From: Bifiguratus adelaidae | Lineage: Eukaryota > Mucoromycota > Endogonomycetes > Endogonales | Direction of reading: 5' to 3' | DNA length: 64,000 nt | NCBI GenBank assembly: GCA_002261195.1 | Contig: MVBO01000004.1 | Span: 247,746-311,745 of the forward strand | Part shown: in pieces, positions 10,525-22,729 of the stretch | How positions within the stretch are numbered: position 1 is the stretch's first letter | Layout of the letters: each line of letters begins with the position of its first letter | Program-made: the position numbers and the translations under genes | Notes under the pieces: model-generated | Told to the model about the DNA's origin: nothing | What the model saw: the letters and a program-made list of their open reading frames with translations, nothing else | The model's database searches: none

Positions 10525-11937
10525 TCATGTAAACCCGAAGATGCGAATGTTGCCGGCATGTTCCATGCGCTTCGTTTTCGGATCTCTAGCCTCCTCATCG
10601 CCAGCGTAAGCCAGCAAGTACTTGGACGGATGCCATGCGACAACATTCATTGAAGCATGACAAGCAATCTTGTGCACTGATTTTCCCGAATCCACGTGAG
10701 ACTAGGTCAATGGATACGTTAATGAGGCAGCCAAACAATGGTTATAGAGCCTTACAATCTCAATAGACAGATCTTCGGACGCAGACGCCAGGAATTCGCC
10801 ATCATAACTGAAGCTGATGGTGCGAACAGGATAGCTATGATGGCAGTGTGAGAAAACCAGGACATCCCTTGCTTGGTCAACCTACTCTAGTTCGCCAAAG
10901 GTCCGGATACACGTCCAATCACGCAGATCCCATAAGGTCATCAAGGCATCCGCGCTCCCCGTAGCCAGATAACGACCTTTGGGATCTCTATCGAGACAAT
11001 AACAACTAGCGGTGTGAGCTCGCAGGGTACGGACAAGTTTCATGCTGGGATAATCTAGGACGCGCACGTTGCCGTGACCCGTCGACAAGAAGAAATGATC
11101 GCCTGTTTTTGACCAGGCAATCTCATTCACCTTTCACACTATGAGTGTTTCAAACGGATTGAGCACGGCATGTGGGATCACTTACCTCTACATCGTACTT
11201 TATAGTGTTTTCAATCGTATAGGTCCTCGTGTCGATGAAACTAAGTTGATCGTCCTGACAAGAGAAATTACATGAGAATTGCACATAATGATTAAAAGTA
11301 TCGCATGCCTTGTTGCCCACAGCAATATGACTTCCATCCGGACTCCAACAGATATTGATGTTCTCGCCATTGGTTTCTATGGTCGCCGTACACTTGCCAG
11401 CTATTTGACCATATTCAATCATTCCGTAAACAAAACGACTGTTGCAAACACTTACTGCGCTGATCCCATATTCGCACCGTCTTGTCACAGGATGCGGTAG
11501 CCAATCGATCTATATGTGTTGGATCCCATTTCACTTGATCTACAGAGTCAGTGTGCCCTTCCAGCCGTATAGAGTTTCGTACATCCGTCTGCAAAATGGT
11601 TTGTCAACCAACCTGGCACGATACTTGAAAAGACATACTCCTTTCTCTGGCGTCCATATCCGAACCATCTTGTCTACGGACCCGCTAGCTAACCGCCTTC
11701 CATCGCTGTTCCACGAGACTGTATGTACCTTCTTGGCGTGTCCAACGTATTCTTTCCCCTTGCATTTCGCAAAGTGTTCTTTAGCCTGTAAAACGACAAA
11801 TGAGCGAGTGAGCTTAGAAAACAAGAGGCATGAGCCGTAGCAGCTGCTTCCACAGAAAGCAAGCTGCCACACGCCTCTGCAAGCCAAACACCTACCTTGG
11901 CCAGTCGCTCCTCAGCCGTGTTGATCGCCAACGGCAT
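10525..11937 (-). CDS. THOC3: THO/TREX complex subunit 3 (THOC3/Tex1), WD40 protein
   Basis: Eight exons (11896-11937, 11639-11785, 11456-11588, 11309-11400, 11186-11254, 10886-11130, 10756-10834, 10525-10701) give 327 aa, the usual THOC3 length. WD40 blades are clear: GHAKKVHTVSWNSDGRRLASGSVDKMVRIW, LATASCDKTVRIWD, INICWSPDGSHIAVGNKDD, YLATGSADALMTLWDL and LASASEDLSIEI, ending with the conserved ACHASMNVVAWHPSKYLLAYAGDE and NIRIFGF. It belongs to THO, coupling transcription with mRNA export. The intron after AVGNK (11255-11308) starts with GCATGC; it is 54 bp and open in frame, but removing it restores the family sequence. Convergent with NAA35, 103 bp apart. Confidence 0.92.
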
Positions 11938-12167
11938 GTCGTTTGTTATTACACCTTTGAATTAAGGGTACAAAAAACGCGTCCCAAAAGCGTGGCAAGA
12001 AAGAGACTTGAGGACATTGCAAACGTGAAAACGCAACTACGCAACATATCTTACAGACTAGATACAGAACTGTGTCTATCAAAAGGGGATCTGCACCAGG
12101 AAACATACATGTAAAGATTCGCAACACCTGGTTTTGGCAGGGAGGACATTGGCGTATTTTGTACATA

Positions 12168-13420
12168 TCAGCATGGAGTCAATGGCGTTTGTCGCGTTCT
12201 GGAGAGAGTCCGCTCGGGCGCTAGACGGTTATAGACACCTGTGCGTTGACGACGAACACCGTTTCGCATAGGGACGCGGCTGGAAACCAATGGCGTGGAA
12301 GCACTTGGTAAGACGACGAGGTCGGGACCGCTGAAATCTTGAGAGGCATTTGAGGAGGTGGACGTCGAGCCGATAGCCTCGTTCTCATTGACGGGAGCGA
12401 GGCCGTACATGGATTGTGGTCGTCTAGACGAAGAACTAGAATTGAAGGACATGGCGCGCGCTCGGCCAGCCAGAGGCGTCGACTTGTTCTCCACAGACGC
12501 ATTGTTTTGGCGTCGCAAAAAGTTGCCGAGATTAGCTTTTGCGCCGCTCGTTACCTCGATGAGGGCTTCAAAGTTGGAAGCAGTATACTTTTTGGGCTTG
12601 ATGTTGTACTTGTTGCGTTCAGACATGATGCCTAATAAATCAAAGAACTCGGCCTTGAGGAAGAGCGGTTCCACGTCCACATCTTGCTTGAGCACTCGAA
12701 AGATACGCGCGACATCTTCAAGGTTGTCGAAATCGGCGCCATAGATGGAGATGATGAAGGCGTCTGTATGAGGATTGCGGGTAGACACCTTGGCCGAGAT
12801 TCCCAGCTGCTTGGTATAGGTCATCTTGGCGACACGCGACCAAATAGCGTCTACATTACGAGGCTTGCACTGGATGACCCAGCGACCCCGAACAAGGTTA
12901 TATCTCTTTGCAACATTGTATAGTTGTGACTCGAGGATGGTGGGAGTGATGATGCGCGAATGTAGACCGATTTGGGAGCCGTTCGATTGGCGCAGCAACG
13001 TTTCCTTCAAAAACAAACGCTTCTTTTGCTGGTATTCGTATTGACCAAGCAACTCCTTGGCCTCCCGCAGCGCAGACGTCTCCGCTTGCGTATCTCGGGA
13101 CACCTTGTAGGTCGGGTTTTGTACGCCTATCCAGGTCGCACGAAGAGAAGGAGTGGTGGAGGGTTTGGCGCGTTGTAGAAACTTGTCGATGGGTTCTTGG
13201 GGCTCCTTGGTGATGTACTCTGTAAACATGTAGTTGCTCTGCGAGCGGCTCGGCTGCAATAATCGCGGTGCATTGACTAGTAGGTGTGAGTGTTTCAATC
13301 GATCTTGGATGATGTTCGAAACTCACTTGCTCCATCTATATCTACAGCCTCTTCCGTCTTTCTGTGTTCATGTGGAGCTTCAAAATAGTGATTGTTCTCT
13401 GGATAATAGTAATAGGTCAT
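12168..13420 (-). CDS. DUF1917 (Bles03/C11orf68-like) protein
   Basis: Two exons (13327-13420, 12168-13276) give 400 aa beginning MTYYYYPENN. The central region has the DUF1917 pattern: GRWVIQCKPRNVDAIWSRVA, LGISAKVSTRNPHTDAFIIS, then YGADFDNLEDVARIFRVLK. This matches the C11orf68/Bles03 family (eIF4E-like fold reported; cellular role unknown). The C-terminal ~110 residues are Ser/Thr/Arg-rich and presumably disordered (SFNSSSSSRR; TSTSSNASQ), longer than in the animal protein. The start is set by the upstream exon: no good ATG exists in the large exon before the conserved N-terminal segment. Confidence 0.7.
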
Positions 13421-14330
13421 ATTGCACACCTCCAAGGCAAGAGAAAGAAGGGTGCCTTGTTTGCGGCAGAGTGCCTTGTTATGTGTCTCCGTGTCACAGT
13501 GAAATTTTAAGTGTACGACCACAAAGCTCATTCGATGCGTTCTCATTGGGCCAAGGGACGTGTCACATACCTTCTGCTGTCAATCTTGTTCTTGGATCGA
13601 AAAGAGGCGTTCGGCCCGGGTTGATAGGCGCATCTCCGTATCGCGTTTTGGAGACAACATGCACGTTGGCGGGCTTTTCGTGCCTAAACGCGTCTCGTCT
13701 CCTGCGTATCGCAAGAGGACACAGCCACCCGATGACTCAGTGATTCGATATGCTTCTCTCATGTTCTGGGGCACGATGGGAATATGGCATATGACGCTGC
13801 AGATCTGTGTCAATAGCCCCATATATGGAAATGTGCTACGTGACGTTCAGGGGCAGATTTTTGGGAAATGCAAGAGCATGGATGACATAAGTGTGTGCCT
13901 TCGCGATCGTTCCCAGGGCTGGAACAATGGCAGGCAGCAAGGCATGTACGGCACTCGCAGCATAGTACGTGTCTGTGCTTTCGGTTGTGAGAGCAAGTGA
14001 TTATAATGAAGCGCACGCTCGGCGCATGCCATGGTGGCGGAGCAGGGGACCGAAGCATGTCATTGTTACGAACAGGATGCCGTTCTATATGGAGCTAATA
14101 TTGACAGGTCCGCGCACAATCTAGGCATAGCGTTCCCGTGCTAATAATATCCCCTCGAGCGGAGATTGGGTCCCGGCGATGCCGAGCCTGAGAACGCTTG
14201 ATGTCTCGTGGTCTGTACGTCTCCTACTTTAGTCCACATCGGCTGACGGATATGGTAAATATGAAGCGCCATTTGTACGGTGAGAATCACAACATTTATG
14301 GATTCGGTGACGCTCAAATGAAGCCTCTGT
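13421..14330. other. Gene-poor interval
   Basis: About 0.9 kb between the DUF1917 start and the 3' end of the pseudouridine synthase. Short ORFs on both strands show no family resemblance and no consistent splicing. It presumably holds the DUF1917 promoter and the upstream gene's 3' UTR. Confidence 0.3.
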
Positions 14331-15677
14331 CTAGTTTGCCCACGCTGGCCACATCGATTGGTATCGCCAGCCTTTTCCTGCGTAAAGTACAGCGCGCAAA
14401 TCAATGGCCATGTGTAAAGGATCAGGATCTGGCGCCGGATGCGAGCACAATTGACAGGTGTGTTTGGCATCCGGCCATAAAGGATAATCGATCGACAGTG
14501 AGTCAGTGTGCATCTGGTTTAAACGTCTAGAAGCTGGGTATGCATCATTGTAAAGTGGGTCATTCAGGATGGGATATCCGAGCAGAGAAAGATGCGCGCG
14601 GATTTGATGTCGACGTCCCGTATGCAGAATACATTGAACAATGCTGTAATCACCGTTGGCGTCATATCGTATTCGGTGAAAGATGGTCTCCGTTGGTTTG
14701 CCATGACGAGCGACCACTTGTCGTCCACTACCCTTGCCTTCGGGTGTATGAAGTGGAATGTTGCAGGTAATCTTTTGTCTATCACACGTCCATGAGCTCT
14801 TTTAGCTTCATGAAGGAGCGGTATGGCTTACTCGGGAAATCGTCCTTGGACCCTGGCGACATACACCTTTTGTAGCAACCTTTTTTCGAAGGCCTCAAAG
14901 AGTTTAGGTCTCTTGTCTGGGTCGGCTAATATCACGATACCGGATGTCAAACCATCTAGACGGTGAACCACTGCCAGAAATTAGACCTAGGCGGTTTTAC
15001 CCTACCCATCACCTACGCTGCAGACGCGGATCCAATGCCATGTCTTTGCGAAGTATGGTCAAGAGCGTGTTGAAATAATACAAGCTGTTCGGATGGACCT
15101 AATCCCGAGCATCAACAGTGCTGCCTCCGGGGCAGCAGCTCCACCTTACCGGTAGACCGTGAGGTTTGTCCACCACAAGCAACCCATCCTCTTGCTGCGC
15201 AATCTCTATAGGCCAATCTGGCACGGCAGGTTCGTGCCTGAAAGACATCAACAAGATCAGAAAAGCACATCGGTGGTATGGACGCCTTACCGATGTACTG
15301 ATCGAGTACAGATCAAATCTCCTTGGCATACCCGATGCGAAGGCTGCACTCCCACATCATTCACCAGGATCCGTCCATCCTGAATGGCCTTGACCTAATC
15401 ACCAATGAACGTGCCATCCATGAAGGTCCTCTCACGCTTACAATCATGTCTCGATCGCATCGTCTCTTGAACTCGGTGGTAAACACATCCGTGATGGAGC
15501 GCATGGATGCCCAGCGAGCTTTAGTGTTGGCTAGATAGGAGAACTCATAAGGTTCGACTTTACGTAGACCTATCCGACAATCAGTCAAAGTAAGTTACAA
15601 GATACAGTGATGAAATGTATCTCACCGTTGGCAAAAATATACTTAGCACTTGAAGGATAGAGACTCTCAAAGTCCAT
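14331..15677 (-). CDS. RluA-family RNA pseudouridine synthase (RPUSD2-like)
   Basis: Seven exons (15626-15677, 15442-15569, 15291-15394, 15150-15237, 15017-15098, 14832-14970, 14331-14778) close in phase to 346 aa. The N-terminus has the S4-like region LRKVEPYEFSY...TDVF and GRILVNDVGVQPS, followed by HRHEPAVPDWPIEI, DGLLVVDKPHGLPVHP, the catalytic motif HRLDGLTSG with its Asp, KVYVARVQGRFP, and the C-terminal HTGRRHQIRAHLSLLGYPILNDPLY. A CQLC...PDPDP segment near the C-terminus matches RPUSD2/Rib2-type enzymes. The yeast relatives Pus8/Pus9 modify U32 of tRNAs. No fused deaminase domain is seen. The N-terminus is short, with no obvious mitochondrial presequence. Confidence 0.9.
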
Positions 15678-16029
15678 TGCTGTGCGACTAGGCTGCTTAA
15701 GCCGGCTCTTTGCCAGCCTATGTGCCTGTCGCTGCAATATAGTATAGGCTGACAGAGTTATGATAAAATGAACGAAGACACCTGGTACAAGACGGTCAAA
15801 AGTATGTGACCGGATAAAAAAAATAGGGTCGTCTGCGCGTGTTTCTGCAAGTTTGGCAAAGACAAAGTCTCACGCCAAAAGACAGGCAATCGCGGTGTTT
15901 CCAAAAGATCATGCGTGCATTGGAAATACACTAGTATTCTACATGTATGATAGGCTTCTTTAACATCCCATCCTTTCTTCTTTTAACCCAGGTGTCTAAT
16001 CACCACATCTATACTTCTATAAATGACTT
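15678..16029. other. Promoter of pseudouridine synthase and HSP70 3' flank
   Basis: These 352 bp lie between two minus-strand genes. No ORF, RNA gene or repeat is supported; the HSP70-proximal part is AT-rich as expected for its 3' UTR. Confidence 0.35.
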
Positions 16030-18038
16030 TTAGTCGACCTCCTCAACTTGAGGGCCAGAGTCATCACCGGCACCAGGGAAGCCACCAGGTCCTCCAGCAC
16101 CAGGGAAACCACCAGCACCAGCACCAGGCATGCCGGGCATGCCCTCGGCACCACCAGCGCTGTAGAGTTTCATCATGATGGGGTTGGCAACTTCCTCCAA
16201 CTCCTTTTGACGGCTCTCATATTCCTCCTTGGAAGCTTCTTGGTTCTCGTCCAAGAACTTGATGGCCTCATCAATGGCGGCGTTGAGCTTCTGCTTGTCA
16301 GCTTCCTCGAGCTTGCCAGCAACCTTCTCATCTTGAGTGGTGTTGCGGAGGTTGTAGGTGTAGGACTCCAAGCCGTTCTTGGCGGAGATACGAGCAGCAG
16401 CGGCCTCGTCTTCAGCCTTGTACTTCTCAGCATCGTTGACCATGCGCTCAATTTCCTCCTTGGAAAGACGTCCCTTGTCGTTGGTGATGGTAATCTTGTT
16501 GGATTTACCGGTAGTCTTGTCAAGGGCGGAAACGTTGAGGATACCGTTGGCATCAAGATCGAAAGTGACTTCGATTTGAGGAACACCACGAGGGGCCGGA
16601 GGAATGCCAGAGAGTTCGAACTTGCCGAGCAAGTTGTTGTCCTTCGTGCGAGCACGTTCACCTTCGTAGACTTGAATCAATACACCGGGTTGGTTATCGG
16701 CGTAGGTGGAGAAGATTTCGGACTTCTTGGTGGGAATGGTTGTGTTACGTTTGATGAGGGCGGTCATGACACCACCAGCGGTCTCGAGACCGAGAGAAAG
16801 AGGAGCGACATCCAGCAAGAGCAAGTCTTGAGTCTTCTCAGAGGTATCGCCAGTCAAAATAGCGGCTTGGACAGCAGCACCGTAGGCAACGGCTTCATCA
16901 GGGTTGATGGACTTGTTGGGCTCCTTGCCATTGAAGAAGTCAGACACCAATTTTTGGACCTTGGGGATACGGGTAGAACCACCGACAAGGACAATTTCAT
17001 GAACAGAGGACTTGTCAATCTTGGAGTCACGAAGGACCTTCTCTACAGGTTCAAGAGTGCCACGGAAAAGATCTTGGCAAAGTTCCTCGAAACGGGCACG
17101 GGTGAGAGAGGTGTAGAAGTCGACACCCTCGTAAAGAGAGTCGATCTCGATGGAAGTTTGAGCAGTGGAAGAAAGGGTTCTCTTGGCACGCTCACAAGCA
17201 GTGCGGAGACGACGGAGAGCGCGAGGGTTGCTAGAAATATCCTTCTTAAACTTGCGCTTGAACTCTTGAACGAAGTGGTTCACCAAACGGTTATCGAAAT
17301 CTTCACCACCCAAGTGAGTATCACCAGCAGTAGCCTTGACTTCGAAGATGCCCTCTTCAATGGTGAGGAGGGAGACATCGAAGGTACCACCACCAAGATC
17401 GAAGATGAGGACGTTCTTCTCACCCTCGGTCTTCTTGTCTAGACCGTAAGCAATGGCAGCGGCAGTAGGTTCGTTGATTATACGGAGAATGTTCATGCCA
17501 GAGATCATACCAGCGTCCTTGGTGGCTTGACGTTGAGAATCGTTGAAGTAAGCAGGAACGGTGATGACGGCATTGTTGATCTTTTCACCGAGGTAAGCCT
17601 CCGCAGTCTCCTTCATCTTGAGAAGAACCATGGAAGAGATTTCCTCAGGAGTAAACTCCTTGGTCTCACCCTTGTATTCGACTTGAATGTAGGGCTTGCT
17701 GTTCTTATCAATGACCTTGAAGGGCCAGTGCTTCATGTCAGATTGAACCTCAGCATCAGCGAAACGACGACCGATAAGACGCTTCGCGTCGAAAACGGTG
17801 TTGATAGGGTTCATGGCGACCTGGTTCTTGGCGGCATCACCAATCAAACGCTCCGAATCGGTGAAGGCGACGTAAGAGGGGGTAGTACGGTTACCTTGGT
17901 CGTTGGCAATGATCTCGACACGGTCATTTTGCCTGCAGATAATGAGTACTTTGCATTAGATCAGAGCATATACACTTACCAGATACCAACGCAAGAGTAT
18001 GTAGTACCCAAATCAATACCAACTGCTTTGCCAGACAT
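16030..18038 (-). CDS. SSA1: Cytosolic HSP70 chaperone (Ssa type)
   Basis: Two exons (17980-18038, 16030-17932) give 653 aa, standard for cytosolic Hsp70. It starts [17 protein letters not shown] (ATP phosphate-binding loop), contains [29 protein letters not shown] and [12 protein letters not shown], a substrate-binding domain, a GGFPGAGG-type Gly/Pro-rich lid tail, and ends with EEVD, the cytosolic TPR-cochaperone tag. The single intron falls between residues GIW and QNDR. Codon use is strongly biased, consistent with high expression. The minus-strand 5' flank is only ~190 bp before the next gene ends, and contains a perfect CRE palindrome (18200-18213). A long plus-strand ORF opposite this gene is an antisense shadow. 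Confidence 0.98.
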
Positions 18039-18199
18039 GATGTGAGGAAAAGTATTAAAAAAAGTGGACAACAAGCTTTCGAATAAACAATTTATAGCGT
18101 CGCAGGAACAAACAGGGTTATGGTTAAGGTCTGATACGCGTGCCTTCCAGCACCTTCCAAAGCAGTCTCAGATTCGGAGATTGAACATCGCGAAATTAC

Positions 18200-18213
18200 G
18201 GGTGACGTCACCC
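18200..18213. promoter_or_regulatory. Perfect CRE/ATF palindrome upstream of HSP70
   Basis: GGGTGACGTCACCC is a 14-bp perfect inverted repeat with the ATF/CREB core TGACGTCA. It sits 162 bp upstream of the HSP70 start codon and 15 bp from the 3' end of the next gene, so it most likely belongs to the HSP70 promoter. Fungal Atf1/CREB-type bZIP factors drive stress genes from this site; use here is inferred. Confidence 0.5.
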
Positions 18214-18227
18214 AAACATTTCCGCTT

Positions 18228-18837
18228 TCAGTCTTTGGCAGAAGCCATGTACGAATCTAGCTCATCGTCTAGCAGCGCATTGCCTGACTTTGGGTCCTTC
18301 ATCATGTAACTCTCCAAATCTTTGTCTAGGGCATCCTTGCTTGCCGGCCTAGAAGAACGTCCACCACGACCGCGTCCACGACCACGACCACGTCCACGCG
18401 CATTGGCTGTTTTACCATCTCGTACAGTTTTGACGTTGGCTTTGGCTCCAGATTGGTTGCGTAGATTAGCAAGACCGCGTGCTGTAGCGAGCGATTTGCC
18501 ATTTTTGGGATTGGCTTTGATGCCTCGACCAATAGTAGCTTTAGTGGGCTTCACAATCGTAGACTTGCCGGCTTTGCCACCGACTTTGCCTCCCAGTCGT
18601 GCCTGTATGCCTTGACTGGCTTTGTTGCCATTCTTGTTCTTCCTTGCAGATTCCATTTGACTAAACCTGATGATTGCATGAGCAATAGCACCCTCTCGTC
18701 CAAATTCCCACTTACCGTTCATTGAGAGAGCTAACCTCTTTGCGAGCAGGTGCTGTCGTTACTTGTCGAGCCAAGGTGACATTTCTGCGTGGCGTAGTAG
18801 TTGTTCGAAGGTTGCCGCGTCGTCCTCTGGGTGCCAT
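18228..18837 (-). CDS. CHTOP/FoP-like TREX mRNA-export adaptor
   Basis: Two exons (18716-18837, 18228-18666) give 186 aa. The N-terminus MAPRGRRGNL...SSLNERFSQM resembles the SLNERFTNM start of animal CHTOP (Friend of PRMT1). A Lys/Gly-rich middle leads to an RGRGRGRGRGRGG box, a probable arginine-methylation site. The C-terminus holds the duplicated FoP motif: ALDKDLESYMMK followed by LLDDELDSYM. In animals this duplication and RGG box bind the helicase UAP56 and mRNA in TREX. THOC3, another TREX component, lies in the same window. The first ATG on the 5' exon was chosen. Divergent from symplekin. Confidence 0.72.
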
Positions 18838-19325
18838 GTCTGAGAAATTTGCACAACTAGTTGATATACTCTATAGTCGTGGTGGGAAAGAGAAAAAAGG
18901 ACAACTGTCAGTGGCGTGTCGAAGTTTTAACTGCCGTTCAAAGCGTGAGCCACCAAGCCCAGGAACTCTGCCGTCGATTCGGACAGGAAGCCATGCCATG
19001 AGACTCCCACACTAAGCAGAGCTGTCGGTACCGTCAAAGCATGCATGTAGTTTGCTACGCGCAAGCCCACGTGTGGCAGTGACTACCGCCGTCAAGATGA
19101 CAGATCTACCATGTGGTACCATCCCATTGACTTCACATCCGCAGGGAAAACAAGAGAAGACGGGTCGACTCTCCGCAGTTGGTATGACGAGACTCACTTG
19201 AGAGATGGGTGATGTAAGAGAGAACTCTACTCGCCACGAAGACTGCGCAGTAGAGGGAAGAGAAATGGAATGGGACGCCGTCACTCTCTCAAATTTCCCC
19301 TCAGGCGTGTTTTCGTGTCGGCTCC
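18838..19325. promoter_or_regulatory. Divergent intergenic region, CHTOP-like / symplekin
   Basis: 488 bp between two start codons of opposite genes. No supported ORF. No recognised factor site stands out. Confidence 0.35.
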
Positions 19326-22300
19326 ATGGACGAGCAGTGGTTGACGTCTGCTGAAAGAGCAGACAAGATCCGCATATTGGAGGATTATATAGGGCGGACT
19401 CGAGAGTCTCCTGACGATGTAGCTTTCTTTGCAACGAGTTCTTTTGTCGATACGCTCGTAATCCTCATCCAAGATCCTGTGCCATCGGTCTTGAAGAACG
19501 TTGTCCACGCTTCAGCTGGCATATATCCGTATATTCTACGCACTGTGTAAGTTGGGAGCTCTAGTCATGGGGTAATGGTTTCTGCTGTGACCTTTTGCGC
19601 TCTAATGCAATGTTTGACCTCTCTGAAACTGAATGTCATGGGTTTGTAGGTGCGACAATGAAGGCGAAAAAAATATCTGGCAGACGATGCAGCACATCAA
19701 GGAGACGATCATTGGCCTAGTTGCCCATGGGAGCGATGGCGTACGGATTGCCGTAGCGAAGTTTTTGCAAACCATCATTATCGCACAATCATTGTCGGAA
19801 TCGTCGGTAGGGTTTTTGATATATGCAGCAAACTACTAGTGACTGATCCAGGTGGTCTTTGCAGGCCAATGAATCCGAACGTGTATTTTCAATGTCCTCT
19901 ATACCCCCACATCATGCACTTTTGGACAAGGACAATCTTGCAAAGGAAAGCGAAGAAGCCGTACAATTGATGCTAAAGGCCTTGGCCGACAACACAGCGT
20001 AGGTGCACTTTACTAGCGCCTAGTGTATCCGTCATCTAATGTTAGTATAGTACTAGTACCGTGATCACCGCCATCATCAATACCTTCCCACCTTTAGTCA
20101 AGGCACGACCGTCATATACGCCAATGATATTAGAAGCTCTACAGCGAAGGCACCAGGCACAACCATCGGCGATGTCTTCAGCGCAAGCACGAAACATTTC
20201 AAAACTACTGAAAATAACCATCACGAGTTTCATGCGGTATGTAGTATGTAGATCAGTTGAAACATGAGCTAAATTGCGCTCCTTTTATTCAGCATCGAAA
20301 CGCTTGCATCTTATAGAGCGTCTATACTCGAAGCTTTGGGTGCTGTGGGCGGCAATGTCGCCCAATTCCGCCCGAGAGAGCGTGATCGTCGAGACGAAGA
20401 GTTGCGCAAGGACGCTTTGAAGCGAAACCTTGCCCAGCTGCAAGAGAATGCAGCGCGCAGCGAGGACGGCACCGACGGGAAGAGAGCACGACTGGCCGAT
20501 GGAGCCAACGACGGCAAATCATCCAGATCCACACCACGCGTCAGCACACCGATACAAAACAACATGGCAGTTTTTGCCGGCTTTAATTTCGCTGCCCTAC
20601 CCCTAAGCATTGTGATTGAATTGATTGTGGGAACATTGCAAAACGTGTCGCATGAAGCCCTCGCCGGGGCGGCAAAGGTAATCTCATGCGGAAGAGGAGG
20701 AGTTGGTGATGCTAACGCTGGGTTGTACAGAATCATGCTGCTGCAGTGACCGGTGCTGCGAATGCCAACGTTCCGATTGAGCGCAACTTGACACCAACTG
20801 GCGCGCGAGATCCGCGTGCACGACAGGTTCAAGAAACGTTTGAAAATCAGGCGGCATTGAGTATGGATATGGACGATTCGATGGCGCCAGAGAGTTCCTT
20901 GGAGATTGCAGATGTCGCTCCACAGATTCAAAATCCGGTGCGATTTGATGATTATGAAGATGAAACTCAAATGGCGACTCCTCCCACCCACCCGAAACAG
21001 GTGGTGATTCCGGTGAAGGCGGAGCCAGCGGTTCACCAACCTTCCATGCAAGAACGTGCCGTGAGATCGTTCAGGATCCAGCCTTACGCTCTCAAAGAAG
21101 CCCCAGCACTTGACTCAGAAACAAGCAGAAAGCTTGTGAAAGAGACACTGTTACGTATGCTTACGAGCGATTGTGATCTATGTGATCGATACGATCTATA
21201 CTCTGTTTCCTTGCCTTCTGACCTATCAACAATTCCTGTAAATGCTTCAACGAGAAGCCATGGAGCTGCAGACGGTGAAGGCGTTGGTCGATCAACATGG
21301 ATATCACTTTTAGTGCGACTGGTAACGACTGACTTTGCTGCAACTGTGCAGAGAGCCGCTAATCTGGTAAAAACGGAGGAAGATGGCTCGGACGGATTGA
21401 TGGTCAAGAAAGAAGAAGATGCCAACGGCCCTGAAAACGCCAACGGAAATTTGTCTGCTGAAGACGATCAGCTCGACGAATTGCGGCAAGTTTTGTTGGA
21501 CCATGTAGCAGCTGATCTCGTGAAAAGGTGAGATAGACAAAAAGGGTCGCTTCTGTAAGTGTACCTAATAGACGGCAGATTCGATCTTGCCATGGCATGG
21601 CTACATCAAGAGTGGACTATGCGGTCAAGTAGTTCGCCTACAACCACTTCTACATCTGCTTACTATCCTGTACTTCGAGCACTTGTTGAGAGCGCGTGTA
21701 AGACGTTACCTGCCAAAGATCGTACGGTCGCTCGGATCATGCTTGAAGCCCCCGATCTGGATGTTGGCACGATCAAAGTATTCACTTCAAGCATGGAACA
21801 AGGGGAGCGCTTTAATCCATCCGTGTCGATATTGCGCGACATAGGGAATGCGCGCCCAGGCCTTAAACCTACGTGCATTGATGTTTTACTTCAATACACC
21901 TCACATCCCGGTAAGATCATTTGTCCGTGGTTATCACCATTCCGACACTCATGAATTTCCACAGACATGCGAAAACGTGCTCCTCCCATTATTGTCCTCA
22001 AGAATCTCGTTCCTGATGACGAGGAATGGGCTCCTTATATAGAGGAGTCAGCCATTGGCTTACTCAAGACTCTGGCGAATGATTCGCCCCCCAGTGACCA
22101 ATGGACAGAGCTAGAGACCAAACAAGCCATTGAGAACGCAGTCGACGATGAGGAAGCTGCACAGGCATCCCGAGAGCCATTCTGGAACGACAAGACGATC
22201 TTGCGCCGTTGCGAGTTCTTTTACGCCCTTTGTACCAAAAAGAGCGAGCTTCTTAAAGAGTAAGTAACAATATCTTGCCTGATGATGAATGATAGCTAAA

Positions 22301-22660
22301 GATGCTAATCTCCATATTCTTTGCAGGCTTTTGTCTGTCTATGTGACAAGTCCTTCTGTAGTGCAGGAAGCTATAAAACAGAACATTGCAAGAATGATCA
22401 AGACAATTAATACTACTTCCCCCGGCCTACTGCAAACTATTCGTGAGTTTCCTCCAGGAGGGGAGCCACTCATAATGCGCATGTTGGCCTACATATCTGA
22501 GAAAGGCAAGTATCATCAACAACATTGCTTTCATCTATACCCTATCTCTGACCCCGTCACAGCTACGCTATCACCAGAGCTCGTGCAAGCCGTACGAGAT
22601 GTACATAAAGAACGCCAACTGCATGACGACTTTCTCTTACCCATTTCCTCAAAAGCTTGA
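19326..22660 (+). CDS. PTA1: Symplekin/Pta1, pre-mRNA 3'-end processing scaffold
   Basis: Ten exons (19326-19546, 19650-19806, 19865-19998, 20051-20236, 20293-20677, 20731-21527, 21579-21910, 21965-22259, 22327-22505, 22563-22660) give 927 aa. The N-terminus is a HEAT-like helical scaffold (VPSVLKNVVHASAGIYPYILRTV; EGEKNIWQTMQHIKE) as in the symplekin/Pta1 N-terminal domain that holds the Ssu72 phosphatase. A conserved block ERNLTPTGARDPRAR follows, then an acidic linker and a second helical half (RRCEFFYALCTKKSELL). It scaffolds cleavage/polyadenylation factor. The protein stops near LPISSKA and lacks much of the long C-terminus of the ~1,270-aa human protein, like short fungal Pta1. The last intron (22506-22562) begins with GC. 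Confidence 0.88.
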
Positions 22661-22729
22661 AGAATCGCATAGACATTTCCCATTTGGGCTCATTGTAGAC
22701 TTTGAGGGTGTTTGGCAAATGCAGTGTTC

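Noticed and set aside
16048-17442. 464-codon open frame on the plus strand opposite HSP70
   Set aside because: It is antisense to the strongly codon-biased HSP70 exon; bias toward C-ending codons suppresses stops on the other strand. Its translation resembles no protein family.
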